This document shows positions 1-11,558 of a DNA stretch of 64,000 nt, piece after piece (position 1 is the stretch's first letter; each line of letters starts with the position of its first letter). Origin of the DNA: Meghimatium bilineatum. Lineage: Eukaryota; Mollusca; Gastropoda; Stylommatophora; Philomycidae. Made by a program: the position numbers and the translations under genes. The notes beneath the pieces are model-generated. The model had not been told where the DNA came from and made no database searches. It worked only from the letters and a program-made list of their open reading frames with translations. The DNA lies in contig CM067298.1 of NCBI GenBank assembly GCA_034231615.1, positions 54,278,883-54,342,882 on the forward strand, given 5' to 3'.

Positions 1-3000
1 CACCTAAAAACAGACAGTGCAGAATTCCATCTCCTGAACTACTACTGCCCAAATGATAAACCATTGGCACTAGACACAATTCCAGACAAAGAAAGGCTTA
101 TGGTGTGTGGTGACTTCAACAGCCACTCTCAGAGCTGGGGCTATGATCATATCGACAAGAGAGGTGAGGAACTTGAGAGCTGGCAGGATGAAAATAATCT
201 CATTCTTATTAACCAGCCAGCAGACTCACCAACCTTCTACTCGAGAGCATGGCACACCACCTCTACACCAGACCTGGCATTCTACTCACCAGGTCTGGAA
301 TGGAACATCACACGTGTCGTTGGAAAGCAGCTTGGGGGTAGTGACCACAGACCAGTATTTCTGGAAATTCACAATGAATATACCAAGGACAGCAGCACGC
401 TCACTAGGTGGAACTATAAGAGGGCAGACTGGAAAATGTACCAGCATTTAACCAGTGGTCTAGCTAAGGACATGAACTTGGACAAAGACATCAATAGAGC
501 AGTGAGTGAATTTAATAGATGTATACTACATGCTGCTAGTAAAACCATACCCAGGGGGGCACGCAAAAACTACAAACCCTACTGGAATGATGAACTGGAA
601 AAGCTGCAAAATGAGATGGAAACATCTAGAAAGCAGGCTGAGAACAGACCTAGCCAAGAACATCACAACAAATATCAGCAAACAAAGGCTAAATTTCAAA
701 GAGCCAAGTTACAAGCCAGACGGATCAGCTGGAAAGAAAAAACAGAGTCGCTGAACCTAGAAAGAGATACTAGGAAATTATGGAAACTTGTAAAACAACT
801 AAATGATGAAGGTACAGGGAGAAATACCAGGATCACACTTTATAAATATAAAAACATTTTAACAGGTAAACATGCAGCTGATTACTTTGCAGATTCCTTT
901 GCAGAAGACAATAATGTCAAAGTCAGCCCAGACAAACAACAGGAGGTTCGAGCAAACCAGCAAAACATTGGACAAGACGAACCTATACCTGAAGTCATGG
1001 AGGCACCAATCACAATGAGAGAACTGGAGCATGCAATATCCAAATTGAAAATGAAAAAGTCCCCTGGAACTGATGGAGTGTCCAATGAAATGATTAGAAA
1101 CCTGGGAATTGCAGCAAGAGCAAAGCTGCTGGAAATCTTTAACACAAGCTGGTCCACAGGTAATGTACCACAGGCGTGGAGAGAAGCACTAATGATACCA
1201 CTCCTCAAATCAGGAAAAGATGGCAACACAGTCTCCAACTACAGGCCCATCAGCCTCACAAGCTGTCTATGCAAAACAATGAAACGCATTATCAATCTTA
1301 GGATGCAGTGGTACCTTGAAAGTGAAAACCTTCTGGTATCACAGCAAGCAGGTTTCAGACAGTGCTACTCTACTGAAGATCAGGCAACCTACCTCTCCCA
1401 AGAGATTGAGGATGCCTTCCAAGATAAGAAACTGGTACTAGCAGCATGGATAGACCTCAGGAAAGCATTTGATAAGGTCTGGAAAGAAGGGCTCCTAAAG
1501 AAATTGCGAAATTGCAGGGTTAGCTCAAGAATGTACAAATGGGTAAAAGCATACCTGCATAATAGAAGAGCCAGGGTACAATTAGATGGTCGCAAAAGCA
1601 AGAAAGTCCTACTGCGTCATGGGGTCCCCCAGGGAGGAGTCCTGTCACCCACACTTTTCTTGGTTTATATCAATGACCTAGTTGCTGAACTACCACACGG
1701 GATCAAAGTGGCAATGTATGCTGACGATCTGGTGATCTGGTGCACGGAAGAACATGCGACAGTGGCCACTAAACAAATACAAAGGGCTATCGATGCCCTA
1801 ACCTTATGGGCAAATAGATGGTGTGTCAGCATTAACACAGATAAGTGCAGCACTACACTCTTTACCCTCTCACCAAAACAAAAAGCTGGTCATATCAAGA
1901 TAGATGGAGAGCTCTTGAAAGAAGACAAACAACCCACATACCTCGGAGTTACTTTTGATGATAAGCTGACATGGAAACAGCACATAAACAAAGCAACAAC
2001 AAAAGCCAGGAGGAAGTTAGCTATCCTGAGAAAACTAAGTGGAACCACATGGGGAGCCAGTGGGAATATACTCAGTAAAGTTTACCAGCAAGGCATAAGA
2101 CCACACCTGGAATATGGTTCAGCTGCATGGTGCCCTGCATCAAACACCACATTACAAGATCTAGATAAAGTGCAAAACCAGGCACTTAGAATAATGTTGG
2201 GAGCAATGAAATCAACACCCATAGCAGAGATGCAGAAAATGGGAAGAATGCAAACACTTGGCGAACGCAGAGACACAAAAGTACTAATTCAAGCAGAAAA
2301 GTTTCAGTGTATGCCAAGTCATCCAATGAAGGAAAGATTCCAAAACCTAGCAATGGGGCGACTGAAAAGGAGCAGCTTTATCCATCAAGCTAAACGACTC
2401 CGTAGACAACTTACAGACCTACCTGAAGTTGACAGCCCCTTAAGGTCTGTACCAGAACAAACCCCATGGAGTGAAAGGCATGGAATGTCAATATACATTC
2501 AGACCCATGTGAAAGGAATACTAATCGAGGACGAACTGAACAGTGTGCAGCGGAGGACAGTCACACTCAGTTTCCTGGACGAGGAATATCCACAAGATAT
2601 ATGGGTCAGAGTATACACAGATGGGTCAGCACAGAATGCTGTGAGGAATGGAGGTGCAGGTGTATATATAGAATATCCACACAAGCCTAGATATACAATC
2701 AGAACACCGACAGGAAAATTCTGCAATAATTATGATGCAGAAATCCAGGCAATTACTGTGGCAGCTAAAAAACTGCTGAACTCCAACTCTGACCTACAGC
2801 CTGTGGTATTCCTGACAGATGCAAGGTCAGTGCTTCAAGCTCTCCAGTCTGGAAAACTAACAGACTTGAAAAAACTACTTAGCGAATTGTCTTACCAGTA
2901 TAGGGTAACCATGCAGTGGATACCCTCTCACTGTGGAATACCAGGAAATGAAAAAGCAGACCAACTGGCTAAGGAAGGTGCTGCCGAAGACCAACCAGAT

Positions 3001-3366
3001 ATACCAATCACCTACCATCAGAAAAAACAGATGATCAAGTCAATAAGAAAGCCACAAACGCCAACACAAGATGCCTATCACATTATGAACAGATCAGAGC
3101 AAGTTATAATTCTACGTCTCAGAACAGGACACAACCGACTCCGCAGTCACATGTATACAAAGTTCAAGATTGGCAACACAGCCATGTGTACATGTGGACA
3201 GGCAGCACAGAGTGCCAAACATATACTTCAAGAGTGTTCTGAGCATGAAACACTGAGGCAGACATATTGGCCAGAGGAAACAACACTGGAATCAAAGCTC
3301 TATGGGACACTGTATGAACTACAAAAGACAGTGAGTTTTATTAAGGAGACAGAATTGCAGATATAG
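1..3366 (+). CDS. LINE polyprotein (endonuclease-RT-RNase H), 5'-partial
   Basis: The frame is open from base 1 to the stop at 3364-3366, 1121 codons. Visible order: the second half of an apurinic-type endonuclease (GDFNSHSQSWG from about nt 105, GGSDHRPVF at about 337); a reverse transcriptase (WIDLRKAFD about 1450, GVPQGGVLSP about 1621, catalytic YADD about 1717); an RNase H domain (VYTDGSAQ about 2612, DAEIQAI, FLTDARS, PSHCGIPGNEKADQLA about 2923); and a C-terminal C-x-C...H-x4-C knuckle (CTCGQAAQSAKHILQEC, about 3188). All catalytic acidic residues I can place are present. It differs from copy B at roughly 16 residues. Products of this class nick target DNA and reverse-transcribe the element RNA at the break. 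No internal stop or frameshift is visible, unlike copies B and C. The upstream 150 or so codons cannot be judged. Confidence 0.93.
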   Translation, partial: HLKTDSAEFHLLNYYCPNDKPLALDTIPDKERLMVCGDFNSHSQSWGYDHIDKRGEELESWQDENNLILINQPADSPTFYSRAWHTTSTPDLAFYSPGLEWNITRVVGKQLGGSDHRPVFLEIHNEYTKDSSTLTRWNYKRADWKMYQHLTSGLAKDMNLDKDINRAVSEFNRCILHAASKTIPRGARKNYKPYWNDELEKLQNEMETSRKQAENRPSQEHHNKYQQTKAKFQRAKLQARRISWKEKTESLNLERDTRKLWKLVKQLNDEGTGRNTRITLYKYKNILTGKHAADYFADSFAEDNNVKVSPDKQQEVRANQQNIGQDEPIPEVMEAPITMRELEHAISKLKMKKSPGTDGVSNEMIRNLGIAARAKLLEIFNTSWSTGNVPQAWREALMIPLLKSGKDGNTVSNYRPISLTSCLCKTMKRIINLRMQWYLESENLLVSQQAGFRQCYSTEDQATYLSQEIEDAFQDKKLVLAAWIDLRKAFDKVWKEGLLKKLRNCRVSSRMYKWVKAYLHNRRARVQLDGRKSKKVLLRHGVPQGGVLSPTLFLVYINDLVAELPHGIKVAMYADDLVIWCTEEHATVATKQIQRAIDALTLWANRWCVSINTDKCSTTLFTLSPKQKAGHIKIDGELLKEDKQPTYLGVTFDDKLTWKQHINKATTKARRKLAILRKLSGTTWGASGNILSKVYQQGIRPHLEYGSAAWCPASNTTLQDLDKVQNQALRIMLGAMKSTPIAEMQKMGRMQTLGERRDTKVLIQAEKFQCMPSHPMKERFQNLAMGRLKRSSFIHQAKRLRRQLTDLPEVDSPLRSVPEQTPWSERHGMSIYIQTHVKGILIEDELNSVQRRTVTLSFLDEEYPQDIWVRVYTDGSAQNAVRNGGAGVYIEYPHKPRYTIRTPTGKFCNNYDAEIQAITVAAKKLLNSNSDLQPVVFLTDARSVLQALQSGKLTDLKKLLSELSYQYRVTMQWIPSHCGIPGNEKADQLAKEGAAEDQPDIPITYHQKKQMIKSIRKPQTPTQDAYHIMNRSEQVIILRLRTGHNRLRSHMYTKFKIGNTAMCTCGQAAQSAKHILQECSEHETLRQTYWPEETTLESKLYGTLYELQKTVSFIKETELQI

Positions 3367-3400
3367 ACATGTTTCAAGTGAACGAAAGAAGAAGAAGAAG
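1..3400 (+). mobile_element. LINE copy A, EN-RT-RNase H type, (GAA)n tail
   Basis: This is the 3' four fifths of a non-LTR retrotransposon; its 5' part lies off the window. Position 1 corresponds to about 27298 of copy B. It ends, after the stop at 3366, in a 30-bp 3' segment and a (GAA)n run at about 3386-3400. The EN, RT and RNase H order and simple-repeat tail fit the I/Nimb-like superfamily, by architecture only. It lies about 700 bp from the nearest transporter exon and antisense to that gene, so it is probably intronic if the remaining 3' exons lie further left. Confidence 0.93.
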
Positions 3401-4098
3401 ACAAGAATTATAATCAAGAAACATTCATATTTAACAGAATAATCAAAGTTGTCAATGGACCAGTGAACTAAATATTGACAGAAATACTTCCTTTTAATGC
3501 TAAGATTAAGGACGCATCTTTTCTTTCAGGTATGTTGTAGTAGGCTACTAAGGAAAATTGGGAAAACATTGACAATGTGTCACCTGTGTAGAAATCATCA
3601 GTGTCAATATAAGCATATGCATATTTCGAATTCATATTTTCAACTTATTTCACATGACCATGGATGACAGAAATACTCGTCTGATGATCTTTAACCTTTG
3701 TCCTTTTGTGACAGACTCTAAGGTGGAGGGGGACGTTAAATATAACATTACTGCTTATACATCAACAGACGTGACAGAACAATAAAAACTATTTGATCTA
3801 GAAGTGTATGTTATTCTCCTGGGAGAACTTAATGATCATTGTACACTTCTGCAATGGAATAAATCTTCGGGGATTAAAAATGCTCGACGTGTTGGTCATG
3901 CATATATAAACCTCATTAACACATCTATTCCTCAAATACAAATCTTATATAAGTTCAGGTGTCGGAAACTCAACTAAATATGTTCTGTTCTTTTGTCAGA
4001 AACGTTAGGGATGCCACGAGCTACCCGCTCACAGATAAAATGATTACTTCATCATCATCATGTGCTTTTATTATTAAGAATGAGTGAAAGTTTGTCAC
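3401..4098. other. Intron-like DNA, nothing recognised
   Basis: AT-rich sequence between LINE A and the last visible transporter exon. I find no coding exon, tandem array or recognisable element in it. Confidence 0.5.
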
Positions 4099-4202
4099 CT
4101 TGGTAATTCCAATTGCACCAATATTTTCAGCGTATGATGTGTTGCCGCCACCTGTACCCCATGCTCCAGCAAGAAAACACGTGATACCTTCCACACCTAT
4201 AC
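4099..4202 (-). CDS. SLC23: SLC23 transporter exon with NAT signature (last visible exon)
   Basis: Acceptor tttttgttaag before the exon and donor AAG|GTGACA after it. The exon starts with GT, completing the G left by the exon at 4529-4678, and encodes 34 codons ending in a whole Lys codon. It reads GIGVEGITCFLAGAWG, then TGGGNTSYA, then ENIGAIGITK. The last ten residues fit the NAT family signature [QEP]-N-x-G-x4-T-[RKG] of TM10. Glu at its first position is the form found in nucleobase-type members; ascorbate carriers have Pro there (family knowledge recalled, not checked). The remaining C-terminal exons are outside the window. Confidence 0.93.
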
Positions 4203-4229
4203 CTTAACAAAAAAATAGGAAAGAGACAA

Positions 4230-4330
4230 ATGAACAATATACACCTACACTCGTTCTTAGAGAAAATAATATACACCTATACTTGTTCTTAGAGAAAATA
4301 ATGTACACATATACTTGTTCTTAGAGAAAA
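4230..4330. repeat. 32-bp tandem repeat, 3 copies
   Basis: Three near-identical units containing acttgttcttagagaaaa lie in the intron 30 bp from an SLC23 acceptor. Confidence 0.85.
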
Positions 4331-4528
4331 TTCACTACATATTAACCAACACATAACTGGAACAGTAAGCTACCACATGTTGAGTAACTTACTGAACGTG
4401 ATATCGAAGTACCTACCTATCGACATGTCCGACATGCCATGATGGTCATATATCCACTAACAATTTTTTTAACCAATAAAAATCTAAGATTTACAATTAT
4501 ATATTTCATAACTATTTACTTGTCATAC

Positions 4529-4678
4529 CTCTGCTGATGGCACTTCCCGGAGGCGGTGCTGCTCCTGACAGTCTGGCACATGCGTGGTAATCTCCAACAG
4601 ATTCAATAATGGAGGCCAGCATAGCGGCCATCATACCAAGAACCCCTGCAACTCCAACACTTGGGATCCCCCACTGTC
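4529..4678 (-). CDS. SLC23: SLC23 transporter exon, TM8 region
   Basis: Acceptor tttaattacag|GACAG and donor CAGAG|GTATGA bound 150 bp, entering in the phase left by the exon at 6185-6341 ([15 protein letters not shown]). The exon encodes the family-conserved run [18 protein letters not shown] and then [11 protein letters not shown]. The Glu of ESxGDY corresponds to the TM8 acidic residue that contacts substrate in characterised NAT proteins. It is the most diagnostic exon of the gene. The 0.3 kb intron to the next exon is the shortest one here. Confidence 0.96.
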
Positions 4679-6184
4679 CTGTAATTAAATCAAACATTTG
4701 CTGCAATTATCCTCAAGATTTCTGCTTAAATCTACTTGTATATGCTGTTATTTGAAGCACTGTCAATTCATGTTAGTTATGTTTACAAGAAGGCCTACCA
4801 GGTCCTTGTAGTAGAAATGCGGGTTTTCTATGTTTCTGGCCCCAATACTAATATTCAATACTTTTACGGGATGTTCGTTGTTGTTGTAATAGTCATTGTC
4901 TCGATTGGTCCGTTCTCAGTGACTTGAGTTCACAGTTTGAATGTCTTGACAAAATCGCATCTTTTGGGGGGATGTGGTTGGGCGATGCATCGCTAACAAC
5001 AAGTATTTAATTCAATTCCGTTAGCCTTAAGAATGTTGTCTTGTACTAAAGTAGATATATATTATGTACTCTGGTAAGATTAATATACAAGCAGAAATTA
5101 TTGGTTTTAAGTGATGTTATGATTATGTTAGAAATTGTTGGTTCACCAGGACCGAAGATGAGTCTTTTTTAAAGGAGGAGGGTTCTCATAGTTATGTTCC
5201 CACCTGACTGCTAAAGGGGGGGTGTTGAACCCCAAACACATTTCCCTTATCTATGGGCTTAAGTCGCATCCAATATTTGTATTACACAAGCCAATATTAC
5301 CCTCTTTGATAATGACTGTGCTAGAAAGGTTAAAGGTCTACTTTTAGTAGAACACACCATCTGCTGTTGCTGGATAATGTTAATAAGACCTTCACAAACA
5401 ACAACCGCGTCAGATTACATGACAACTTTCAGAGTCCCATTATTTCAAATCAAAGTCGAAACCAGGCTGGTTCTATATGACCATAATGTACTTATAAAAG
5501 AGGGTTATTACTCTATTAATTGTTCTTCAGAGTTCGTTCCCAAATCTCATTTTGAATGTAGTCCAGACACCTGGTTGTGTTGTGTCATGATTTTCTTCTT
5601 AGTTACTTTGTCCATTTAGAATAAGACAGTCAGTCATATCTCGTTAATCGGCATCAACGGCATATCATAGCGTAATTATCCTTTTGTCTCCCTTACTTTT
5701 ACAAAGAGTATACTTTTACAAAAATGGAATGCAGAAATAAACTAAAGTGGTATCAATACTGAATATTTCATTTTAGAAAGCAAACTAAAAGGAGACCAAA
5801 TAGGAAAATATTAAAAAATATTTTGATATAATTTTTAATTTATTGGAGAGAAATGCTTTTTCACATTTAAATGCGTGCAGAATATCATTGATATCATGTA
5901 TTATCTTGAACATTTCAAGCATACACAGAAAAAGACGTCTTAAAGGGAAGTAGCCGTTAAAATTGTGGAAACTAATAGCGGAAATATGTGAGACGAAATA
6001 TATGTTGCTAAAAAAACAACAACACCGTGCGAGATACCCATGGGCAATCGAACTCTCAGTAATGATAATTAGTAATTAAAGAATATACTCGGTATAGCAT
6101 ACTCTATATGTATGTTATCCGGCAGCGATAATGTAAACATACCTTAGTAATTCAGACAATGTTATTGAAACTTTCCTAGATTAC
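4679..6184 (-). other. SLC23 intron
   Basis: A 1.5 kb intron between the 6185-6341 and 4529-4678 exons. It contains no recognisable gene. One possible tRNA-like B box (gagttcgattg on the minus strand, near 6045) lacks a convincing partner A box. Confidence 0.7.
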
Positions 6185-6341
6185 CTGGGTAAGGAAACCG
6201 AAACCAATCAGACTCTCGAAGCACAGTAATTCGTGTATCAGTCCTTGCCGCATATCCCCATGAAGTTGCCTCTTTCGGCAGCACATTAGTTTCGGTTAGA
6301 ATAACACAGATTATCCATGACAGGACAACTGCCATCAAGAC
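6185..6341 (-). CDS. SLC23: SLC23 transporter exon, TM7 and following loop
   Basis: Acceptor tttgtccgatgcag|GTCTTG and donor TACCCAG|GTAATC bound 157 bp (52 codons plus one base). It joins in phase to the upstream exon (FELFP|VLMAVVLSW). It encodes the hydrophobic VLMAVVLSWIICVILT followed by a loop ending in DWFRFPYPG, a run conserved across SLC23 proteins (DWFRFPYPxQWG). Confidence 0.95.
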
Positions 6342-6689
6342 CTGCATCGGACAAAATGAAATGTGTACATACGATATTATGGTATAAAGTAATCATTGAC
6401 GATGTGTAATGATCAATGAATCAGTGATTTATACTCTTCAAAGATACCAATTTATAATAATAATAATAAAAGTATTTTGTATAGAAGATTGTTTTTGAAC
6501 TGATGTAATATTTCAAGCCACTACTTATGTGTCTCATGAACCTTGCAAAAGTTAGGTGGAAAGGCACGATATAAAACAAAAACTTGCAATTCTTCTTTTT
6601 TTTTCCTTTCCATGAAGTTAGAGAGAGGTTTCCTGTAACGGCGTGTCATATAGACACCATGTCCTTAATGCCGTAGCGTAATGTTCAGA

Positions 6690-6800
6690 GTGTACTTTTA
6701 TTTATCTACACTCCGACAGAAAACAAAATCGATTCCTTATCGAAACGTGGACTTCACAGGTGCGAGACCTAAGATGTAACAACTCGACCAAACCATGAAA
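6690..6800 (-). mobile_element. Decayed tRNA-derived SINE
   Basis: Matches the better copy at 21600-21760: the same ctccgacagaaaa segment with a degraded tRNA-like head (A box-like ttggtcgagttg, B box-like cgtttcgata on the minus strand). Lies in the intron between the 11459-11558 and 6185-6341 exons. Confidence 0.6.
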
Positions 6801-6904
6801 CGGATGCAAAAACCTCCAACATGTCTACGCGAGAATTTTTGATTCTCATTAACCAATCTTCCACGCCAAGAGACCAAACATTGATAGATTCATCCACTTT
6901 CAGT

Positions 6905-7670
6905 TCATAATGTTTGCACTGAAATTGTGATATCCGCTGCATATGTGACTTTCAACTAAATGTGTATGTACTGAATCGTGAGATGGTACATGCAAGGAAC
7001 ATTCACCTATGACTTTGTTCTGAATCGTGATATCGACATGCTGGACACTTTAAACTAGGACTTTATTCGGAATCTTAGTGTCGACCAGGTAGGGCACTTT
7101 CAAGTTACTGTCCAGAACCGTCATATCGAAGATAAAGGACACTTTCAATTAGAATTTTACTATGAACCCTTATATCAACCGCGTAAGACACTTGTTTCTG
7201 GTTTGAGATTAGTGTATACCTACGTATTTTATGGTTAATTACTCCAAATATTATATCAATAATAATCAATAATTTAAATATTCGTTTTAGGTGTATGATG
7301 TTTTAGTTTAGTTATGCTTTACACAACTAATCATAACTCTACATATATTTATATTTAAATTAATAAATGATAATTATATGAACATAACTATGTAAACATA
7401 GCCAAGAAAATTATAATCAAATATTTAGACACTAATTCCAAACCAGTTCTTGATAATTTTAATTAGGACTTTGTTTTGAATCTTGATATCAGCCATGTAG
7501 GAAACTATTAACTGTCAATTTGTCCAGAACCGTGATATCGACCATGTTTGCACTTTCACCTGGAACTGTGAGTTTAATATTAATGTCGACCATATAGAAC
7601 ACTTTGAACTAGAATTTTGTTTTGAATCTTGATATCGACCATGCAGTTAACTTTCATCTAGGATTTTCAC
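6905..7670. repeat. Degenerate ~55-bp minisatellite, interrupted
   Basis: Diverged units built on tgaatcgtgatatcgacc...gacactttcaactag recur about ten times. The array is split by the MITE-like element at 7198-7446, whose insertion separates units that otherwise continue the same pattern. Confidence 0.7.
7198..7446 (-). mobile_element. AT-rich MITE-like element
   Basis: About 250 bp with imperfect terminal inverted repeats (ctggtttgagattagtgt left; acactaattccaaaccag right). The interior matches, in reverse, the copy at 50507-50748 and part of 20825-20945. There is no coding capacity. I could not define a target-site duplication with confidence, so the superfamily is open. Confidence 0.65.
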
Positions 7671-7679
7671 GTTCAGCTA

Positions 7680-8879
7680 TCGCTGTCACCAGAGTCTCGG
7701 ATCTCGAAGCACAAAGACGTAATACGAAGATGCCACAGTAATAGTTATTTGAACAGTGTTTAAACAGAAAACAACACTGCAGGACACACTGCATACAGTA
7801 GAATAGAAATTTAGCGAAGTAATATTGTGATTGCAGTTTAATATTATATATTTTATTTTTTCAAGACTTCCTTTTTAATTTCGTGCTGTTGAGCAGGAAA
7901 TAGTCGACATTAGTTTTGTCGATATTTTATTATTTCTTGTGATATATGTTTTCTGACACAAAAGAAAATCGGTCGTGGTGTTCAATACCCTAACCATGAA
8001 TTTCGAAGTGATGAAGACTGCTGCATACCCATACTGACGATACTGGGATTGGAATCAACCCTTTACTATATAGTATGTAATAGAAAGTGTATAGATCGTA
8101 GCATTACACACTACAGACCACGTTCGCAGATAGAGTTCGCAGAGAGCTGTTGTAAGCCATGATCGTCTACGTCAGCCGGCATGACACCTGATGATGATGA
8201 TAACAAGTGAGTCTCAAGTGATCACATTGATTATGGTAAACTGATAACTGCCACATTTGCATATTCTCTGAGAATGTAACGCGCACATACTTAGCCAAAT
8301 ATAATTTGCATTACAACATATCTTTCTGTTATATTAAGTTATATTAAATATAAACTTTTAGCTAACATGCTGGTATATATATTTCTTTATATATTGTGTA
8401 TAAATAAAGTTTGTGCATTACTGCCTTTATATCTCATGTTTCAACACAACTGAATGGTGTTATTCATGTATTCAGCAAATACTCTTTGATTATCTACAGC
8501 ACATCTGCGTATATAATATATATGAGCTTTGCATTACATTTAGAGTTATGGTTGTCTCATTGTTTGCGCGTATATGGCAGTGACTACTGCAATTCGTGTG
8601 TTGTGTTCACCATATAAACAGCACACATCTATATATCTATTCGCTAAACTATTTGTTGCTTTTCAACGTCTTGGGTAGAAGAGTTTTCTGGTGATGGCCC
8701 TCATGTGTGCTGAGTTGTGGAATATGTTGCTTCTTTTATCTCTGTGATCCATCACGCAGAGCAAATAACAACAATTAATAATCTGCATGACTCGCTCCAC
8801 TAATTTTGTACACATGATTCAACGATTTATTATACATTAGAAATATATTACTCAGTGTTTGCACTGGCGCTTATTAAAT
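7680..8879. other. Intron DNA, nothing recognised
   Basis: AT-rich sequence without a recognisable exon, array or element. The short open frames are not supported by codon pattern or splice sites. Confidence 0.4.
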
Positions 8880-9220
8880 GACCCAAGATCGTCCTGCACA
8901 AGAAAAAAACCCAGATAACCCCAGACTATATAATTCAATATAAATAAGGCCAGGTCTGAATATGCTGACCTAGCGAATATTCCTAAGAATAAAAGATCAT
9001 TCGCTAATTTTCATGTGGAATTCCATCATGTTTAATAAGACTTATGGAGACGTTATATTGAAAAATATTAAGGGTGGGAGTGCTGTATGCGTTTTTTTGG
9101 CCAAATTCTTAATATTGCCTTAAAGAAACAGACAAGAACTAGGCATATTCAGCCAAAATAACCCCAGCACCCGAGACGACGACCAAAATCCCCAGATCTG
9201 ATTTTTTTAAAACAGCTCAG
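8880..9220 (+). repeat. Dispersed repeat, copy 1
   Basis: Shares segments (cagata..cccaga.tatataa...caatataaataaggcca; ttcatgtggaattccatc) with 22930-23370. Noncoding, family unknown. Confidence 0.55.
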
Positions 9221-9524
9221 CTATGAGATTACATTATAATTGACAGTTCTCCTGGATTCGAGGTAGTAGAAATAAAATACAAGTAGTATACCAAGATTCC
9301 GGGAATATCTTATATCGATAATAAACAAAGTAACATAATATTAATCGAGAATTTCACCTGATATAATTTGTTGTCTAAAACAGTTTTACAAAAACAGTAG
9401 ATTGTGGACGAAGCGGTGGAGAGTGTCCGAGAAAATCATAAATGAGCAACATCCATCGAATTCACATAATGTGAATTTTACAAATTTGTACGCATATCAG
9501 AACTTCGCAGTGTTGACTCATCTT

Positions 9525-9610
9525 CCGCACCAGTAGTTCTCAACCTGGATCATATGGCGTTCCGGTGGTACTGAAGGTGAGCACATTTCAAAAGTGTAGG
9601 CCACATGCGC
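9525..9610 (+). mobile_element. hAT-like terminus
   Basis: Starts with cagtagttctcaacctgg, the sequence style of many animal hAT terminal repeats. No partner end was located, so this is a fragment. Confidence 0.4.
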
Positions 9611-9769
9611 ATCAGTGTAGTTACATTATGAATTTATTATTGTTATGTGACGTAATATTACCAGAACGTAGTCTTTTTTATGAATCCCCTGAAATACTCG
9701 CGATCTTTGGCATGTTTCCTGCTTCCATTAGCGACATGTGCAAACATTCATGAATATATATTATCCAAC

Positions 9770-10330
9770 GACGTCTTGGTCGGTCTCTGCCTCTATTAGT
9801 CTTCTATTGCCCTTTCCAACAATACTCTTTCCATGCCATCGTGTCTCTTCACATTGCCGAAAAAAATAAAATATCCTTATTAATATCTTTATTTTATTTT
9901 ATTTTTGTATCCCTTTATGTCTTTGCAGCGGCAGGGGTAGAAGTGTTCTCTGGAGATGGTAATTTTGTGTGTCTCATATATATTTGATTTTGTTGATTCG
10001 TGTATATCTGTACTCAGTCTTTTGCATGGTCTTGCACTGGATTTGTATCATCGTTTCTGTATAGTAATGCTTTTTCAAGGGCACTATCTGATTATAGTCT
10101 GGAAGCGTGTGAAAACCACATATCTCATATCTTCTGAGGTAATCAAGGATTGGTATTGTGTTTGTTTATCGTCTGATGCTTTCATTTCTGATTCTGTCCC
10201 TTAGTGTTACCCCGAGACGTCTACGTAGACAGGTCATATCTGTTGTAACAAGTTTTCTTTTTTTTTTTATTAGTGTCCACGTGTGATATTGGTATAACAG
10301 TGTTGGTATGATGATTCCTTCTTAATATGA
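9770..10330 (-). mobile_element. Decayed LINE 3' region
   Basis: Segment 9925-10330 aligns along its length with 16345-16735 (shared tctggagatg, aaaccac, ctacgtagacaggtcat, gttgtaacaagttttctttt), and both read as a degraded RT C-terminal region on the minus strand. The adjacent 9770-9850 resembles another LINE 3' end. Broken by many stops. Confidence 0.6.
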
Positions 10331-10559
10331 TGTTTAAAAGTCAGCCTTCTTGAACGTTGATTTTTATTAGCAAATCTTTGGTTGATATTTTTTGCTGTCT
10401 ATGGTACTCTCAGGAATCTTCTATAGCATTTAATTTCGAAAGGCTCTATTCTAATTGGAAATTTGAAATCGTATACGAATTACACATACTGCGTGTGCAC
10501 ATACTGATACAATTGTATTGTGACACCACAATCATATATAGTATTGAAGTATAACTTAG

Positions 10560-11458
10560 ATGCACCATTTATAGTAGTGTTTACATTAAACAAACGCTAA
10601 TAAAGCAACCACAAAATGTGTAGCATCCACTCCATGCCTGCTCACTTATTTCCACGAAATCTAGCATGTCTGGGCAGTAGATTCATATGACATCCAAAAT
10701 GTTGGAACAGGCTAAAGAGTCCATCCACTCATACAGACGGCGACCACTTTGAATCTTTCGAAACGTGGACTGAGAACAGGTCTGTGCCGTGGAGTTTCCC
10801 AGTATGATACAAGTCTTAGAAATTCCTCCCCCGACAATATATTTTAATTGGTCCCGCTTGATGTTACCGCCACTCTGCATAATAGCACGGCACTGCCTCA
10901 CTGAAAATCAGACACTATAACTATCCTACTAAATGAGTCTCAGAAACGAATTGGAGACCTACAGTAACATCCTCAACCCCCATCCTCATACGGAAGTAGC
11001 TGTTCTATATGATTCTTTGCGATTGGTAATACACTCACCACATACGCTCGCTATAAAGCCACAGCGAGATTTCTCACACCATGGTCAGAGTCATCTGTGA
11101 GCACTGAAATCTATGACAGTATGACACGGTGGAGACAGAAGAAAACAATATTTAATGAAGTGCTAGAAGCATGACTGCGTTAAGGTATTAAAATCCAGTT
11201 TTGAAAGAAATTCAGTTGATAAAATTATGTTCGCACAATATGTATGTATAATTGTGATTATTAATTAATTTGAACGTGGAGGTCGTGAGGCAGGGATAAT
11301 CTGATCTAGGTTTCCAAATCCATAGTACTTCTTTAGTCTTTCAGCCTGCTACAACATTCAGAATTGATAATGACGTTTCTTACCAAAATAGTTTACCTTT
11401 AAAAAAAAACTCTTATTATTGAATGATTGCGAATAGTTTTTACACAATGTACACTCAC
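10560..11458. other. Intron DNA, nothing recognised
   Basis: No exon, array or element recognised. The open frame at 10683-10901 (-) has no features. Confidence 0.4.
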
Positions 11459-11558
11459 AGGAAACAATTCAAAGATATTCAGCTTCTCTTTCAGGCATGG
11501 GAAGGGTATTGCTACGTTGCGTAAATACTGTGAGAAGAGAGCCACTAGAAAGATTGTC
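11459..11558 (-). CDS. SLC23: SLC23 transporter exon
   Basis: Acceptor tggatcttatttcag|GACAATC and donor TTTCCT|GTGAGT bound 100 bp (one base completing Met, then 33 codons). It reads TIFLVALFSQYLRNV, then AIPFPCLKEKLNIFELFP, the counterpart of the SLC23 membrane segment LTIFLVLLFSQYARNV and the following cytoplasmic stretch. Phase fits both neighbours (exon 13905-14086 ends in AT; exon 6185-6341 starts with a whole codon). Confidence 0.95.

Noticed and set aside
882-2726. Minus-strand frames inside LINE A (and their equivalents in B and C)
   Set aside because: Shadows of the LINE polyprotein; the same antisense frames recur in each copy.
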